41,931 nt of DNA, taken from positions 29,803-71,733 of the forward strand of contig DHPR01000015.1 of the NCBI GenBank assembly GCA_002410925.1, written 5' to 3'. Under the pieces are notes generated by a model that saw only the letters and a program-made list of their open reading frames with translations, ran no database searches and was not told the origin of the DNA. Source of the DNA: UBA5359 sp002410925 [NCBI: bacterium UBP13_UBA5359] (GTDB lineage Bacteria; UBP13; UBA5359). The position numbers were made by a program, and so were the translations under genes. Shown here in pieces: positions 24,969-34,090 of this stretch. Every line of letters begins with the position of its first letter. Positions within the stretch are counted from its first letter, which is position 1.

Positions 24969-26351
24969 ATGGGGAACTCAAACCCGGCAACCTGCAACCG
25001 ACAATCGGCAGCTATGCCTGTAAAGCGTATCTTTGGAACAGATGGCGTCAGGGGTGAAGCCAACGTTCATCTGACACCGGAACTGGCCTTCAAACTGGGG
25101 CGTTACGGAGCTTATCATCTGACGGTCGGCGGTTATCCCGCCATTATGATCGGCAAGGATACCCGTCTTTCCGGCGATATGCTGGAAGCGGCGGTAGCGG
25201 CAGGAGTTGCTTCAGTCGGCGTCGACGTCCATCTGCTGGGCGTGCTGCCTACGCCGGCGGTGGCCTGGCTTGTCAGCCGGGCCGATATGGCGGGTGGCAT
25301 AGTCATTTCCGCCTCTCATAATCCTTTTGAGGACAACGGCATTAAGTTCTTCTCCGATCAGGGGCTTAAGTTGCCTGTAGAGCAAGAGGAGCGAATAGAG
25401 GCCGGCATACTGAGCGATGTGGATAGCCTGCCCCGACCGCAGGGCCGGGATGTGGGCAAGATATGGCAGGCAACGGACGGTATAAGGGATTATACCGAAT
25501 ACCTCAAAACCATTCCCGGCGGAGATTTACATGGGCTGAAAATTGTCGTCGACTGTGCCAACGGCGCCGCTAGCGGTATAGTGCCCGGTCTGCTTGCGGA
25601 TTTGGGTGCGGAGGTCATAGCGCTGCATTGCGAGCCGGACGGGCTGAATATCAACGATGGTTGCGGATCATTGCATCCTCAGGTGGTACGACAGATGCTG
25701 CTGGAAAACAGAGCCGATTTGGGCTTAGCTTTTGATGGTGATGCGGATAGGCTGATAGCTATCGACGACAAGGGAGATCTTCTGGATGGTGACGATCTTG
25801 TCGGTTTGCTGGCACTGCAGCTTAAAGCTGAAGGCAAGCTTTGCGGCAATGCGGTAACGGTTACGGTCATGTCTAATCTCGGCCTGGAAAGAGCTCTGGA
25901 GAAATATGGCATATCTGTCGTTAGGACGGATGTGGGCGATCGCAATGTTCTGGAAGAGATGCTGCGACGCGATATAGTTCTGGGTGGGGAGCAATCGGGG
26001 CATATAATTATCAATTGCTATAATACTACGGGAGATGGTGCGGCAGCAGCTCTGGCGCTGTTGAGAAGCTTGCGTCGGCATGGCAAGCCGTTATCCTCTT
26101 TGAAATTCGGTTTCGAACGTTATCCTCAGGTTCTTCTATCTGTACCCGTTTCTGACAAAGAAGCCTGGCGGAAGGATAATGAGCTTCAAACGGCCATTCA
26201 ACGCATGCAGGATGAGTTGGGACGCGACGGGCGTCTGTATATCAGACCTTCGGGCACTGAAAATATGATCAGGATAATGGTGGAAGGCCCGGATAGAGAT
26301 CGTGCCGAATCTATGGTCGGTGAATTGAAGAACCTCATAATAGCTCTTTAA
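24969..26351 (+). CDS. glmM: Phosphoglucosamine mutase
   Basis: Interconverts glucosamine-6-phosphate and glucosamine-1-phosphate on the way to UDP-GlcNAc. 460 residues with the phosphoserine loop SASHNP (catalytic Ser116), metal loop FDGDADR, sugar-binding GGEQSGH, and phosphate-binding RPSGTENMIRIM. The usual N terminus (MPVKRIFGTDGVRG) begins at an internal ATG at 25014. However, the strong AAGGAGG at 24956-24962 serves the ATG at 24969, and no good ribosome-binding site precedes 25014. A 15-residue polar extension is therefore predicted. Confidence 0.97.
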   Translation: MGNSNPATCNRQSAAMPVKRIFGTDGVRGEANVHLTPELAFKLGRYGAYHLTVGGYPAIMIGKDTRLSGDMLEAAVAAGVASVGVDVHLLGVLPTPAVAWLVSRADMAGGIVISASHNPFEDNGIKFFSDQGLKLPVEQEERIEAGILSDVDSLPRPQGRDVGKIWQATDGIRDYTEYLKTIPGGDLHGLKIVVDCANGAASGIVPGLLADLGAEVIALHCEPDGLNINDGCGSLHPQVVRQMLLENRADLGLAFDGDADRLIAIDDKGDLLDGDDLVGLLALQLKAEGKLCGNAVTVTVMSNLGLERALEKYGISVVRTDVGDRNVLEEMLRRDIVLGGEQSGHIIINCYNTTGDGAAAALALLRSLRRHGKPLSSLKFGFERYPQVLLSVPVSDKEAWRKDNELQTAIQRMQDELGRDGRLYIRPSGTENMIRIMVEGPDRDRAESMVGELKNLIIAL

Positions 26352-26407
26352 GTAAGCAAAGATGTTAAGGATACGTAAGGCTAAAAAATATAACGGGGAG
26401 CTTAAGT

Positions 26408-26821
26408 TTGTATATCATTGGTATTGGGGTAGATATAATAGAGATAGGGCGCATCAGGGCTGCATGCTTGAATAGGTCGTCATTCGTAACACGGATCTTT
26501 ACAGCGGCAGAGAGAGAGTATGCCTTTGAAAAAAGTTCGCCCTGGCAGCATCTGGCAGCCAGATTTGCCGCCAAGGAGGCCGTAACCAAATCTCTTGGAC
26601 GCAGCTTCTCCTGGCAGGAGGTGGAGATCATCGGCAGGGCGGGAGCTGTGCCGATAGTCCGGCTGCACGGCAGGGCTAAGGAGATTGCCGCCGGGTTGAA
26701 GGTTTCTGAAATCAAATTGTCGCTTTCTCATTCCAGGCAGTATGCAGTTGCTCAGGCTCTCTCTCTTGGAGGTGTCGGTATTGAAAGTAGCTTTGGCAGC
26801 GGAAATGCGCGGCATCGATAA
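26408..26821 (+). CDS. acpS: Holo-[acyl-carrier-protein] synthase
   Basis: Transfers 4'-phosphopantetheine from CoA to acyl carrier protein. The 137-residue protein has the metal-binding IGVDIIEIGRI near the start, the RFAAKEAVTKSLG motif with its catalytic Glu, and SLSHSRQYAVAQAL near the end. It starts with TTG at 26408 behind GGGGAG. The last 41 bases overlap the nnr reading frame. About 15 C-terminal residues beyond the last family strand look non-conserved. Confidence 0.95.
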   Translation: MYIIGIGVDIIEIGRIRAACLNRSSFVTRIFTAAEREYAFEKSSPWQHLAARFAAKEAVTKSLGRSFSWQEVEIIGRAGAVPIVRLHGRAKEIAAGLKVSEIKLSLSHSRQYAVAQALSLGGVGIESSFGSGNARHR

Positions 26822-28331
26822 ACGTGCCGCTGATGATTATGCCATCTCTCCCATCATACTCATGGAGAATGCCGGCATCTCCGTAGCTGCTGCAGCTATG
26901 GAGATGCCGGCAGGTAGAAGCGCTTCGTCCCGGGTATGTGTTGTCTGCGGTCGGGGCAATAATGGCGGGGACGGCATGGTTGCGGCTCGCCATCTCTTCA
27001 ACAGGGGTATAGCCGTTTGTGTCTATCTTGTTGGAAATTTATCTGCCATGAAGGGGGAGGCGCGGAGCAATGCAGAGGTGGCCATGCGCCTTGGCATCTC
27101 TCTGACAGAGGTTCAGGATGAAGCCGGGCTTAATGAATTGCGGCACAATCTGTTGAGTTGCCGGCTGGCCGTAGATGCCCTTCTGGGAACGGGTTTTAAA
27201 GGTATGGCAGAGGGTCTGACGCTGGAGGTTATACGTCTGTTGAACTCCACCGGCGGCGCCGTCCTGGCTGTGGATGTGCCCTCCGGATTGGATGCCGATA
27301 ACGGCAAGCCGCTTCCCGAGGCTGTCAGAGCTGCGCGTACGGTAACTCTGGCTTTGCCCAAGCCCGGCCTTTTGGTATATCCCGGCATAGAGTATACGGG
27401 TATGCTTACGGTAGCGGATATATCCGTTCCGAGGAACTTGCTGGTATCCGATGATCTTAAAACTAATATTCTTACAGAGGCGGAGGCGGCCGCCATGCTG
27501 CCGTTCAGAGCACCGCAAACCTATAAAAATGCAGAGGGTATGGTGTTGGCTATAGGTGGTGCCAGAGGAATGACGGGAGCTATCAGCTTGACCGGTATAG
27601 CAGCTTTACGTGGCGGGGCGGGCATGGCCAGGCTTGCCGTGCCTGCACAAGAGCAACCGGTGGTGGCTGCTTATCATCGAGAATTGATGGTTTCGCCGGT
27701 GGACGGCACCTCTCACGGATGTATAGCTCCTTCAGCCTTGCCGGGACTTGCCGGAATATTGAACGAAGCGAATGTAGTCGCCGTCGGCCCCGGCATGACC
27801 CGACGTGACGAGGCTCTGGAGTTTGTCAGGCAGCTTTTGCGCGAGTATAAAGGCCCTGTAGTTGTTGATGCCGATGCGCTTTACGCTCTAACCCCGTCAG
27901 GGTTGAAAACAGAGGCTGGAGCAGTGATAACTCCCCATCCCGGCGAGATGGCTCATCTTCTGGATAGCAGTGCCGCCGAAGTGCAGAAAGAGAGGTTTGG
28001 AGCTGCGGCGCGAGCAGCGGAGATATATGGAGCTGTAACCGTTTTGAAGGGTGCCGGAACTCTGATAGCGCATCCTGACGGACGCCTTTTCATTAACACT
28101 ACCGGAAATTCCGGCATGGCCACGGCCGGGGCGGGAGATGTGCTGACGGGATTGATAGCTGCCCTTATCGCTCAGGGTATGGTTCTCTATGACGCAGCAG
28201 TGCTGGGCGCCTATTTGCATGGATTAGCCGGAGATCTGGCGGCTGCAGATAAAGGAAAAACCTCTCTGGTGGCCGGTGATATCATAGATTATTTACCGGC
28301 AGCCTTTGCTAGACTGGAGGGTATGGCATGA
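26781..28331 (+). CDS. nnr: Bifunctional NAD(P)HX epimerase / ADP-dependent dehydratase
   Basis: Metabolite-repair enzyme restoring damaged (hydrated) NAD(P)H. In the 516-residue protein, the N-terminal YjeF_N epimerase domain (about 1-215) shows AAEMRGIDKRA, LMENAG and GRGNNGGDG at 57-65. The C-terminal ribokinase-like dehydratase domain (about 225-510) shows AIGGARGMTGAI, VVDADALYAL, ITPHPGEMAHLL and AGAGDVLTG near 449-457. Frames open from 26742, but TTG 26781 lies seven bases after GGAGGT and gives the expected MKVALAAEMRGID start. It overlaps acpS upstream and the CBS gene downstream (four bases). Confidence 0.95.
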   Translation: MKVALAAEMRGIDKRAADDYAISPIILMENAGISVAAAAMEMPAGRSASSRVCVVCGRGNNGGDGMVAARHLFNRGIAVCVYLVGNLSAMKGEARSNAEVAMRLGISLTEVQDEAGLNELRHNLLSCRLAVDALLGTGFKGMAEGLTLEVIRLLNSTGGAVLAVDVPSGLDADNGKPLPEAVRAARTVTLALPKPGLLVYPGIEYTGMLTVADISVPRNLLVSDDLKTNILTEAEAAAMLPFRAPQTYKNAEGMVLAIGGARGMTGAISLTGIAALRGGAGMARLAVPAQEQPVVAAYHRELMVSPVDGTSHGCIAPSALPGLAGILNEANVVAVGPGMTRRDEALEFVRQLLREYKGPVVVDADALYALTPSGLKTEAGAVITPHPGEMAHLLDSSAAEVQKERFGAAARAAEIYGAVTVLKGAGTLIAHPDGRLFINTTGNSGMATAGAGDVLTGLIAALIAQGMVLYDAAVLGAYLHGLAGDLAAADKGKTSLVAGDIIDYLPAAFARLEGMA

Positions 28332-28789
28332 AGGCAGCGGATATTATGAGCAGAGATGTAATTACCGTCACTCCGTCAACAACTGTCAGAGAGATTGCAG
28401 ATATACTTAAAGCGCAGCATATAAGCGGCTTGCCGGTTACGGAGGGGGAAGATGTTGTCGGCATAGTTTCAGAGGAGGATATCATTTTTCGAGATGCTTC
28501 TTTGCGGCTGCCGGCCTTTATTCAGATACTAGACGGTATCATCTTTTTAGAAGGATTGCAGCATTACGAAGAAGCTATAAGGAAGATGGCAGGCATGAGA
28601 GCGGCCGATATTATGACTCGCGAAGTGATATCGGTCGATCCTCATACGCCGGTGCGGGAGATAGCCGATCTAATGGTAACACATGATATAAATCGTGTGC
28701 CGGTCATAGCGGAGGGGATACTGATCGGTATAATTACCAGGGCAGACATCGTCAGATATGCTGCCGGGCGCAGTGTTATTATTGACTGA
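28328..28789 (+). CDS. Two-CBS-domain protein
   Basis: 153 residues made almost entirely of two CBS domains: residues 1 to about 60 (ADIMSRDVITVTPSTTVREIADIL, split by GLPVTEGEDVVGIVSEEDI) and about 93-150 (ADIMTREVISVDPHTPVREIADLM, then RVPVIAEGILIGIITRADIV). A helical linker of about 30 residues joins them. CBS pairs bind adenosine nucleotides such as AMP, ATP or SAM and act as energy sensors; c-di-AMP is a ligand in some Firmicutes proteins. No catalytic domain is attached. The four-base ATGA overlap with nnr indicates translational coupling. The partner is unknown. Confidence 0.9.
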   Translation: MKAADIMSRDVITVTPSTTVREIADILKAQHISGLPVTEGEDVVGIVSEEDIIFRDASLRLPAFIQILDGIIFLEGLQHYEEAIRKMAGMRAADIMTREVISVDPHTPVREIADLMVTHDINRVPVIAEGILIGIITRADIVRYAAGRSVIID

Positions 28790-28874
28790 CCGACCTGGGC
28801 ATAGCCCGGAACAGTAGCCTTCGTCGTCTTGTTTGAAAAAGCATTCAAAATTTTTAAAAATTTGAAGGTCGGTC
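28788..28874. repeat. 9-bp inverted repeat enclosing an AT-rich near-palindrome
   Basis: GACCGACCT at 28788-28796, overlapping the CBS-protein stop codon, is exactly complementary to AGGTCGGTC at 28866-28874. Between them, 28844-28866 is an almost perfect AT-rich palindrome (TTCAAA on the left, TTTGAA on the right, around TTTTTAAAAA). The AT tract ends just upstream of the tRNA promoter -35 box, where an UP element for the RNA polymerase alpha subunit would lie. Confidence 0.6.
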
Positions 28875-28875
28875 G

Positions 28876-28904
28876 TTGACAATTTATACCGCTCTGATTA
28901 TAAT
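28876..28904 (+). promoter_or_regulatory. Consensus promoter of the tRNA-Met gene
   Basis: TTGACA (28876-28881), exactly 17 bases of spacer, and TATAAT (28899-28904) match the housekeeping sigma consensus at all twelve positions. Transcription should begin near 28911, about 24 bases before the mature tRNA. The AT-rich tract upstream could boost it further. Confidence 0.92.
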
Positions 28905-28934
28905 AAGCACGGCCAATTAAGACCGGTACAGCGT

Positions 28935-29011
28935 GGCTAAGTAGCTCAGTTGGTCAGAGCGAGCGGTTCATACCCGCTAGGTCGCTGGTTCGAGTCCAGC
29001 CTTAGCCACCA
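28935..29011 (+). tRNA. tRNA-Met (anticodon CAT), elongator-like
   Basis: A full cloverleaf folds by eye. The acceptor GGCTAAG pairs with CTTAGCC; the D stem is GCTC/GAGC; the anticodon stem AGCGG/CCGCT carries loop TTCATAC with anticodon CAT; the T stem is GCTGG/CCAGC with loop TTCGAGT. The discriminator is A and CCA is encoded. The initiator mismatch at position 1-72 and the three G:C pairs of initiator anticodon stems are absent, so it is not tRNA-fMet. The GGCTA acceptor resembles elongator tRNA-Met; tRNA-Ile2, whose CAT is modified by TilS, is the alternative. Confidence 0.95.
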
Positions 29012-29029
29012 AAATCAAAACCTTCAACA

Positions 29030-29050
29030 AGGCTCTCCGGAGTCTTTTTT
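29030..29050 (+). terminator. Terminator after tRNA-Met
   Basis: A six-base stem (AGGCTC with GAGTCT, one G-T pair) closes a TCCG tetraloop and runs into six T residues, 19 bases after the tRNA CCA end. It separates the tRNA from hom. Confidence 0.75.
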
Positions 29051-29083
29051 AATATCTGCGTATTCTGGGATGGAGGATAAAAA

Positions 29084-30367
29084 ATGAGAAGTATAAACAT
29101 TGGTATACTCGGCCTGGGAACGGTAGGCTGTGGTACTGCTGAGTTGTTGCAGCGCAACGCTGAACTTATTTCCAGGAGAGTGGGCGCAGATATAAGGATC
29201 GCTGCCGTAGTCGATCGGGACTTGGAGCGCCCTCGACCGGTCTCCTTTCCTCCTGAAAGCATGACTACCGATGCTCGCCGGGTAATCGCTGATCCTGATA
29301 TCGATATCATTGTAGAAGTTATCGGCGGTGTTCACCCTGCCCGTGAGTTCATTATCGAAGCATTGCAGCAGGGCAAAAATGTTGTTACGGCTAATAAAGA
29401 GCTTATTGCCAAGCATGGCTCTGAAATATTGGATGTTGCCGGCCGATATGGCCGCGATTTTCTCTTTGAGGCCAGCGTAGGCGGCGGCATTCCTATCATC
29501 GGACCGCTTAAGTCGTCCTTGATAGCTAACAGAATAGAAAAAATCCTTGGTATAGTTAATGGCACTACCAACTATATTCTGACCAGCATGAGCAGTGTGG
29601 GAAAGGATTTTGCCGATGTCTTGCGGGAAGCACAGGCAATGGGATATGCCGAAGCCGATCCTACCAGCGATGTCGACGGCTATGATTCTGCTTACAAGCT
29701 GGCCATCCTTTCGGCCATAGCTTTCAATACTCGGATTAGGATAGAGGATATATATTGCGAGGGTATAAGAGGTATAAGCTCCAAAGATATAGCCTATGCC
29801 GCCGAACTGGGATACGTTATTAAATTGCTGGCTGTGGCACGCCCTTTCGATGGGCAGGTGGAGGCTAGAGTTCATCCGGCCATGCTTCCGGTAGATCATC
29901 CGCTGGCCTCCGTCAATGATGTCTTTAATGCCGTCTGGCTCAGAGGTGATGGTGTCGGCGATCTGATGTTTTACGGCAGAGGGGCCGGTTCATTGCCGAC
30001 AGGCAGTGCTATTATCGGAGATGTGGTGGAATCGGCACGCAATATCATTAACGGCGCCAGCGGACGCATCTCATGTACCTGCTTTGATAAATTGAATATA
30101 CGGCCCATATCCGATATATCACTGAAATATTATCTGCGCCTGCAGGTGGCCGATAAACCTGGTGTCCTGGCCTCTTTAGCCGGTGTACTAGGCGATCATA
30201 CAGTCAGTATCTCCTCGGTTGTTCAGAAGAGTGGCGGTGATATGGCAGAGCTTGTTATTATTACCCATGAAGTGGAGGAGAAGAATGTGCAGGCCGCCAT
30301 CGGCGTTTTGAGAGAGATGAATTACGTTAGTGAAGTAAGCAGTCTTATACGGTTAGAGGAGGAGTAA
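29084..30367 (+). CDS. hom: Homoserine dehydrogenase with ACT domain
   Basis: Reduces aspartate semialdehyde to homoserine. The 427-residue protein has an N-terminal Rossmann motif [32 protein letters not shown], the catalytic-domain VNGTTNYIL and [21 protein letters not shown]. It ends in an ACT domain (about 350-425; [20 protein letters not shown]), which usually gives threonine feedback. ATG 29084 follows GGAGG. thrC starts five bases after the stop codon. Confidence 0.97.
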   Translation: MRSINIGILGLGTVGCGTAELLQRNAELISRRVGADIRIAAVVDRDLERPRPVSFPPESMTTDARRVIADPDIDIIVEVIGGVHPAREFIIEALQQGKNVVTANKELIAKHGSEILDVAGRYGRDFLFEASVGGGIPIIGPLKSSLIANRIEKILGIVNGTTNYILTSMSSVGKDFADVLREAQAMGYAEADPTSDVDGYDSAYKLAILSAIAFNTRIRIEDIYCEGIRGISSKDIAYAAELGYVIKLLAVARPFDGQVEARVHPAMLPVDHPLASVNDVFNAVWLRGDGVGDLMFYGRGAGSLPTGSAIIGDVVESARNIINGASGRISCTCFDKLNIRPISDISLKYYLRLQVADKPGVLASLAGVLGDHTVSISSVVQKSGGDMAELVIITHEVEEKNVQAAIGVLREMNYVSEVSSLIRLEEE

Positions 30368-30371
30368 GGTT

Positions 30372-31427
30372 ATGGCATGGAAGGGTTTGATCAGAGAATA
30401 CGGAAAATATCTGCCGATAACCGATAAGACTCCCGTGATAACACTGCTCGAGGGTGGTACTCCTCTGGTGGAAGCGCCGAAGCTGGCACAGCGTGTTGGC
30501 AAGGATATAAAGCTTTATTTGAAGTACGATGGCTTGAACCCCACGGGATCGTTTAAGGATAGAGGCATGACTATGGCTATATCCAAGGCCATAGAGGAGG
30601 GTTCCAGAGCTGTGATGTGTGCCTCCACCGGCAATACCTCCGCATCTGCGGCCGCTTACAGTGCCCGGGCAGGCATTGATTGCGTAGTTCTTCTACCCAA
30701 AGGTGCTATTGCCATGGGCAAGCTGGCTCAGGCGCTGATGCACGGTGCCCGGGTTATAGCCATAGAGGGCAATTTTGACGATGCCCTGCGGCTGGTACGC
30801 GAAATTACCGATAAATATCCTGTGACCTTAGTCAACTCCATCAATCCATATAGAATAGAAGGGCAGAAAACGGCAGCCTTTGAGATTTGCGATACATTGG
30901 GCGATGCTCCTTTATACCATGCCATACCTGTCGGCAATGCCGGCAATATAACGGCGTACTGGAAAGGATATCGTGAATATTATCAGAGCGGCAAAGCAAC
31001 ACGGCTGCCTAAGATGATAGGTTTTCAAGCTGCCGGAGCAGCGCCCATAGTGGAAGGTCGTCCTGTTGAAAAACCGGAAACTATCGCTACGGCCATTCGT
31101 ATAGGCAATCCCGCCAGTTGGAAGAGTGCTGAAGCTGCTCGCGATGATTCCGGCGGTCTTATAGATAAAGTTACAGATGAGGAAATACTGGAGGCTTATC
31201 GCAGCCTGGCTCAAGCGGAGGGTGTTTTTGCCGAACCCGGCTCGGCCGCTTCGGTGGCCGGAGTGCTGAAAATGGCTCGTCAGGGCTATTTCCCTGCCGG
31301 TTCTTCTATTGTCTGCACTCTTACCGGACACGGTTTGAAAGATCCTGATTGTGCTATCAAGTCCATTGGCGAGCCTGCAACGGTGGACGCTACTCTGGAG
31401 GCTGTTCTGAAAGCCATAGGCTACTGA
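30372..31427 (+). CDS. thrC: Threonine synthase
   Basis: PLP enzyme converting O-phosphohomoserine to threonine. The 351-residue compact form carries [10 protein letters not shown], the PLP lysine Lys62 in [10 protein letters not shown], the [14 protein letters not shown] cofactor/phosphate loop, and [14 protein letters not shown]. The strong GGAGGAG lies at the end of hom. Its substrate needs a homoserine kinase; no GHMP-type thrB is present, and the next gene is the candidate. Confidence 0.97.
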   Translation: MAWKGLIREYGKYLPITDKTPVITLLEGGTPLVEAPKLAQRVGKDIKLYLKYDGLNPTGSFKDRGMTMAISKAIEEGSRAVMCASTGNTSASAAAYSARAGIDCVVLLPKGAIAMGKLAQALMHGARVIAIEGNFDDALRLVREITDKYPVTLVNSINPYRIEGQKTAAFEICDTLGDAPLYHAIPVGNAGNITAYWKGYREYYQSGKATRLPKMIGFQAAGAAPIVEGRPVEKPETIATAIRIGNPASWKSAEAARDDSGGLIDKVTDEEILEAYRSLAQAEGVFAEPGSAASVAGVLKMARQGYFPAGSSIVCTLTGHGLKDPDCAIKSIGEPATVDATLEAVLKAIGY

Positions 31428-31444
31428 GGCCGGGAAGGTTATTA

Positions 31445-32653
31445 ATGAGAAAGCTGAAACCGATAGCTGCCGCGCAGCGATATATAATAATCGTCGGAGA
31501 TGGCATGGCCGATCACCCGGTATCTGAACTGGGCGGCAGAACGCCGCTTGAAGTTGCTGCAACTCCCTGCATGGATCTAATGGCGGCAGAAGGGTGTTGC
31601 GGGCTGGTTCAGACTGTGCCGGCAGGTATGCCGCCAGGTAGTGATGTGGCCAACCTCTCTCTTATGGGATATGATCCCGCCGCAGCCTATACCGGCCGTG
31701 GCCCGCTGGAAGCAGCAGCACTGGGGGTTGCTCTTGGCCCGGAGGATTATGCTTATCGTTGCAACCTGGTGACGCTGACCGACGGCATGCTTGAGGATTA
31801 CAGCGCCGATCATATAGACAGCGCCACTGCAGGAGAGCTAATCGATCTTCTGCAGAAGAAAGAGAGCTCCAAAGAGATATCCTTGCATAAGGGAACGGCA
31901 TATCGTCATCTGCTGACATGGCGCAACGGCAAGGCATTGCAAACAGTCCCTCCTCATGATATACAGGGGCGCCCCTTTGCGGATTATCTGCCACAGGGCG
32001 ATGGGGCCGATATTATTATACATCTGATGAAGCGTTCCCGCGAAATACTGGCGGCTTCCGATATCAACCGCCGGCGTGCGGCTGCAGGATTGAAGCCCGC
32101 CAATTCCATCTGGCCATGGGGCGGCGGAAAGGCACCGGCCATTGCCCCGTTTGCAAGGAAATACGGCTTAAGCGGGGCAGTGATAACGGCGGTGGATCTT
32201 ATTCGCGGGCTGGGCATATACGCCGGTATGCGTATCGTAGAAGTGCCCGGCGTCACCGGTTATATAGATACGGATTATGCGGCCAAAGCGGATTATGCCC
32301 TGGCTGCATTGGATGAGGCGGGCTTTGTCTTTTTACACGTAGAAGCTCCGGACGAAGCAGCGCATGCCGGCTTGCTCAGAGAAAAGATAGGGGCTATAGA
32401 GAATATCGATAGTCAGATACTGGCACCTCTTATTGACCGTGTTGGCAAGGAGGGAGCATTACGCCTCATGCTGCTGCCCGATCACGCTACGCCCATGGAT
32501 ATACGAACGCACTCATCGGAGCCTGTGCCCTTTGCTATATTCCCCGCTTCCGAAAAGGGCGGAAGTATCTATACTGAGAAAGCCGCCGCTGCCGGTCCGT
32601 TAATCAAATCCGGGGCAGAATTGCTTGATCTATTTCTATCCCGAAGGGCTTGA
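31445..32653 (+). CDS. apgM: ApgM-family phosphomutase, probable homoserine kinase
   Basis: 402-residue alkaline-phosphatase-superfamily protein of the archaeal-type cofactor-independent phosphoglycerate mutase family. Visible landmarks are VGDGMAD near 17-23, GGRTPLEVA, GSDVANLSLMGYDP at 65-78 with the nucleophile Ser region, TGRGPLEAAALG, CNLVTL, HVEAPDEAAHAG and LLPDHATPMDIRTHS. These carry the metal ligands. Members of this family sitting next to hom and thrC have been proposed, and as I recall shown in some bacteria, to act as homoserine kinase. Threonine synthesis is the best inferred role here. The frame is open upstream into thrC, but ATG 31445 behind GGAAGG is the natural start. Confidence 0.9.
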   Translation: MRKLKPIAAAQRYIIIVGDGMADHPVSELGGRTPLEVAATPCMDLMAAEGCCGLVQTVPAGMPPGSDVANLSLMGYDPAAAYTGRGPLEAAALGVALGPEDYAYRCNLVTLTDGMLEDYSADHIDSATAGELIDLLQKKESSKEISLHKGTAYRHLLTWRNGKALQTVPPHDIQGRPFADYLPQGDGADIIIHLMKRSREILAASDINRRRAAAGLKPANSIWPWGGGKAPAIAPFARKYGLSGAVITAVDLIRGLGIYAGMRIVEVPGVTGYIDTDYAAKADYALAALDEAGFVFLHVEAPDEAAHAGLLREKIGAIENIDSQILAPLIDRVGKEGALRLMLLPDHATPMDIRTHSSEPVPFAIFPASEKGGSIYTEKAAAAGPLIKSGAELLDLFLSRRA

Positions 32654-32656
32654 CAA

Positions 32657-34063
32657 TTGCTGTTGCATATCGTTAAAAATCTTATAAAGCGGCAGGAGCT
32701 GATCAGTGTTGGGGATAGGGTTGTGGTCGCTGTTTCCGGCGGCCCGGATTCCGTTGTTCTGTTGCATCTTCTGGACCGCCTTCGCTGTGATATTAATTTC
32801 TCTATTCATGTAGCTCATCTGGATCATATGTTCAGGGGAGAGCAGTCACGCCAGGATGCTGAATTTGTTTGTCGGCTGGCAGCGAGCATGGGGCTGGACC
32901 ATACCGTCAAAGCAATCGATGTGCCGGGTTTTCGGGGGCGTGAAAAGATCTCCTCCGCTCAGGAGGCTGCTAGAATAGTTCGTTATGCCTTTTTGAAAAA
33001 GACGGCTGAGCGTGTCGGGGCAAACAGCATAGCTGTAGCTCACAATGCTGATGACCAAGCAGAGACTGTGCTGCAAAACTTTATTCGCGGTGCAGGAGCG
33101 GAAGGATTGCGCGGTATGGCGTATAAAAGCGGCATGATCATACGGCCGCTTTTGGATGTTCCGCGTTCGGAAATAGAAAAATATTCTGCTTTGCAAGATC
33201 TGACATTTCGGATGGATGCATCCAATGAGAGTATGTACTATACCAGAAATCGCATCAGACACTGCCTTCTGCCTGTGCTGGAGAGCTTCAATCCTGCTAT
33301 CCGGGAGGCAATTCACAAGGCATCGCACCTCCTGGCTGTCGATGATGATTATCTGGATGCTCTGGCATTGAAGGCTTATGATAAATTGCAGAACGTCAAT
33401 AAGGAGGCCGTGTCATTTTCGGACAAGGCTCTTGCCGGGTTGCACTCCTCCCTGCGTCGCCGCGTATTGAGATTGGCTATACAACGTATCAAGGGTGATC
33501 TGCGTGATATTACTCTGGCGCATATGGAGGCTGTGGAGGCGCTGCTGGAGAAGAATGTCGGATCAGCGGTAGATTTGCCCGGATTGACGGTTTACAGAGA
33601 TTACGGTCGTCTGGTAGTGGGATTTCAACCTGCTGAGCCCTTTGTAAGAGAGGGCGAGCAGGTGGCTCTGCTTCAGGTTCCCGGAGAGAATATACTGCCG
33701 CAATTTGGAATAAAGATAGAGATTACCAGACTCTCTTCAGCGGAGGCGATAAAGATAAAGCCCGGCCGCTGGCAACTGGCAATCGATACCGCCGTTTTGC
33801 CCGGCCCGCTGGCCGTTCGCTTTCGTCGTCCGGGAGACCGTATTCAACCAACAGGCATGTCCGGCACCAAGAAGCTGCAGGATATATTTGTCGATGCCAA
33901 GGTGCCGCGCTGGCAGCGAGAAGAGGTGCCGTTGCTGACAGCCGGAGATGAGATTCTCTGGATAATAGGGTATCGTGCCGACAAGCGCTGGCTGGTTCGG
34001 CATGATACGGAGCAAAGCATACTTCTGAAAGCAGAGCCTTTAATGTCCGGCAGAGCCCTGTAA
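32657..34063 (+). CDS. tilS: tRNA(Ile)-lysidine synthase
   Basis: Converts C34 of tRNA-Ile2 (CAU) to lysidine, changing its identity from Met to Ile. The 468-residue protein has the ATP-pyrophosphatase loop SGGPDS at 27-32, HLDHMFRGEQS, AHNADDQAETVLQNFIRGAGAEGLRGM and RNRIRHCLLP. A C-terminal substrate-binding domain is marked by RFRRPGDRIQPTGMSGTKKLQDIF. Translation probably starts at TTG 32657, three bases after apgM; a second TTG at 32663 is possible. ftsH follows, a common tilS-ftsH pairing without the usual hpt. Confidence 0.97.
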   Translation: MLLHIVKNLIKRQELISVGDRVVVAVSGGPDSVVLLHLLDRLRCDINFSIHVAHLDHMFRGEQSRQDAEFVCRLAASMGLDHTVKAIDVPGFRGREKISSAQEAARIVRYAFLKKTAERVGANSIAVAHNADDQAETVLQNFIRGAGAEGLRGMAYKSGMIIRPLLDVPRSEIEKYSALQDLTFRMDASNESMYYTRNRIRHCLLPVLESFNPAIREAIHKASHLLAVDDDYLDALALKAYDKLQNVNKEAVSFSDKALAGLHSSLRRRVLRLAIQRIKGDLRDITLAHMEAVEALLEKNVGSAVDLPGLTVYRDYGRLVVGFQPAEPFVREGEQVALLQVPGENILPQFGIKIEITRLSSAEAIKIKPGRWQLAIDTAVLPGPLAVRFRRPGDRIQPTGMSGTKKLQDIFVDAKVPRWQREEVPLLTAGDEILWIIGYRADKRWLVRHDTEQSILLKAEPLMSGRAL

Positions 34064-34075
34064 TGCGGTTCTGCC
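34049..34075 (+). terminator. Hairpin across the tilS stop codon, possible weak terminator
   Basis: GGCAGAGCC (34049-34057) pairs with GGTTCTGCC (34067-34075), giving nine base pairs including one G-T, around a nine-base loop that contains the tilS TAA. The downstream sequence is T-rich but lacks an immediate U run. It may attenuate read-through ahead of the ftsH promoter. Confidence 0.4.
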
Positions 34076-34090
34076 GACAGCTTATGTTTA

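Noticed and set aside
28935-29011. tRNA-Met as an integration site for a mobile element
   Set aside because: No integrase, no repeated 3' end of the tRNA and no phage-like genes are seen nearby.
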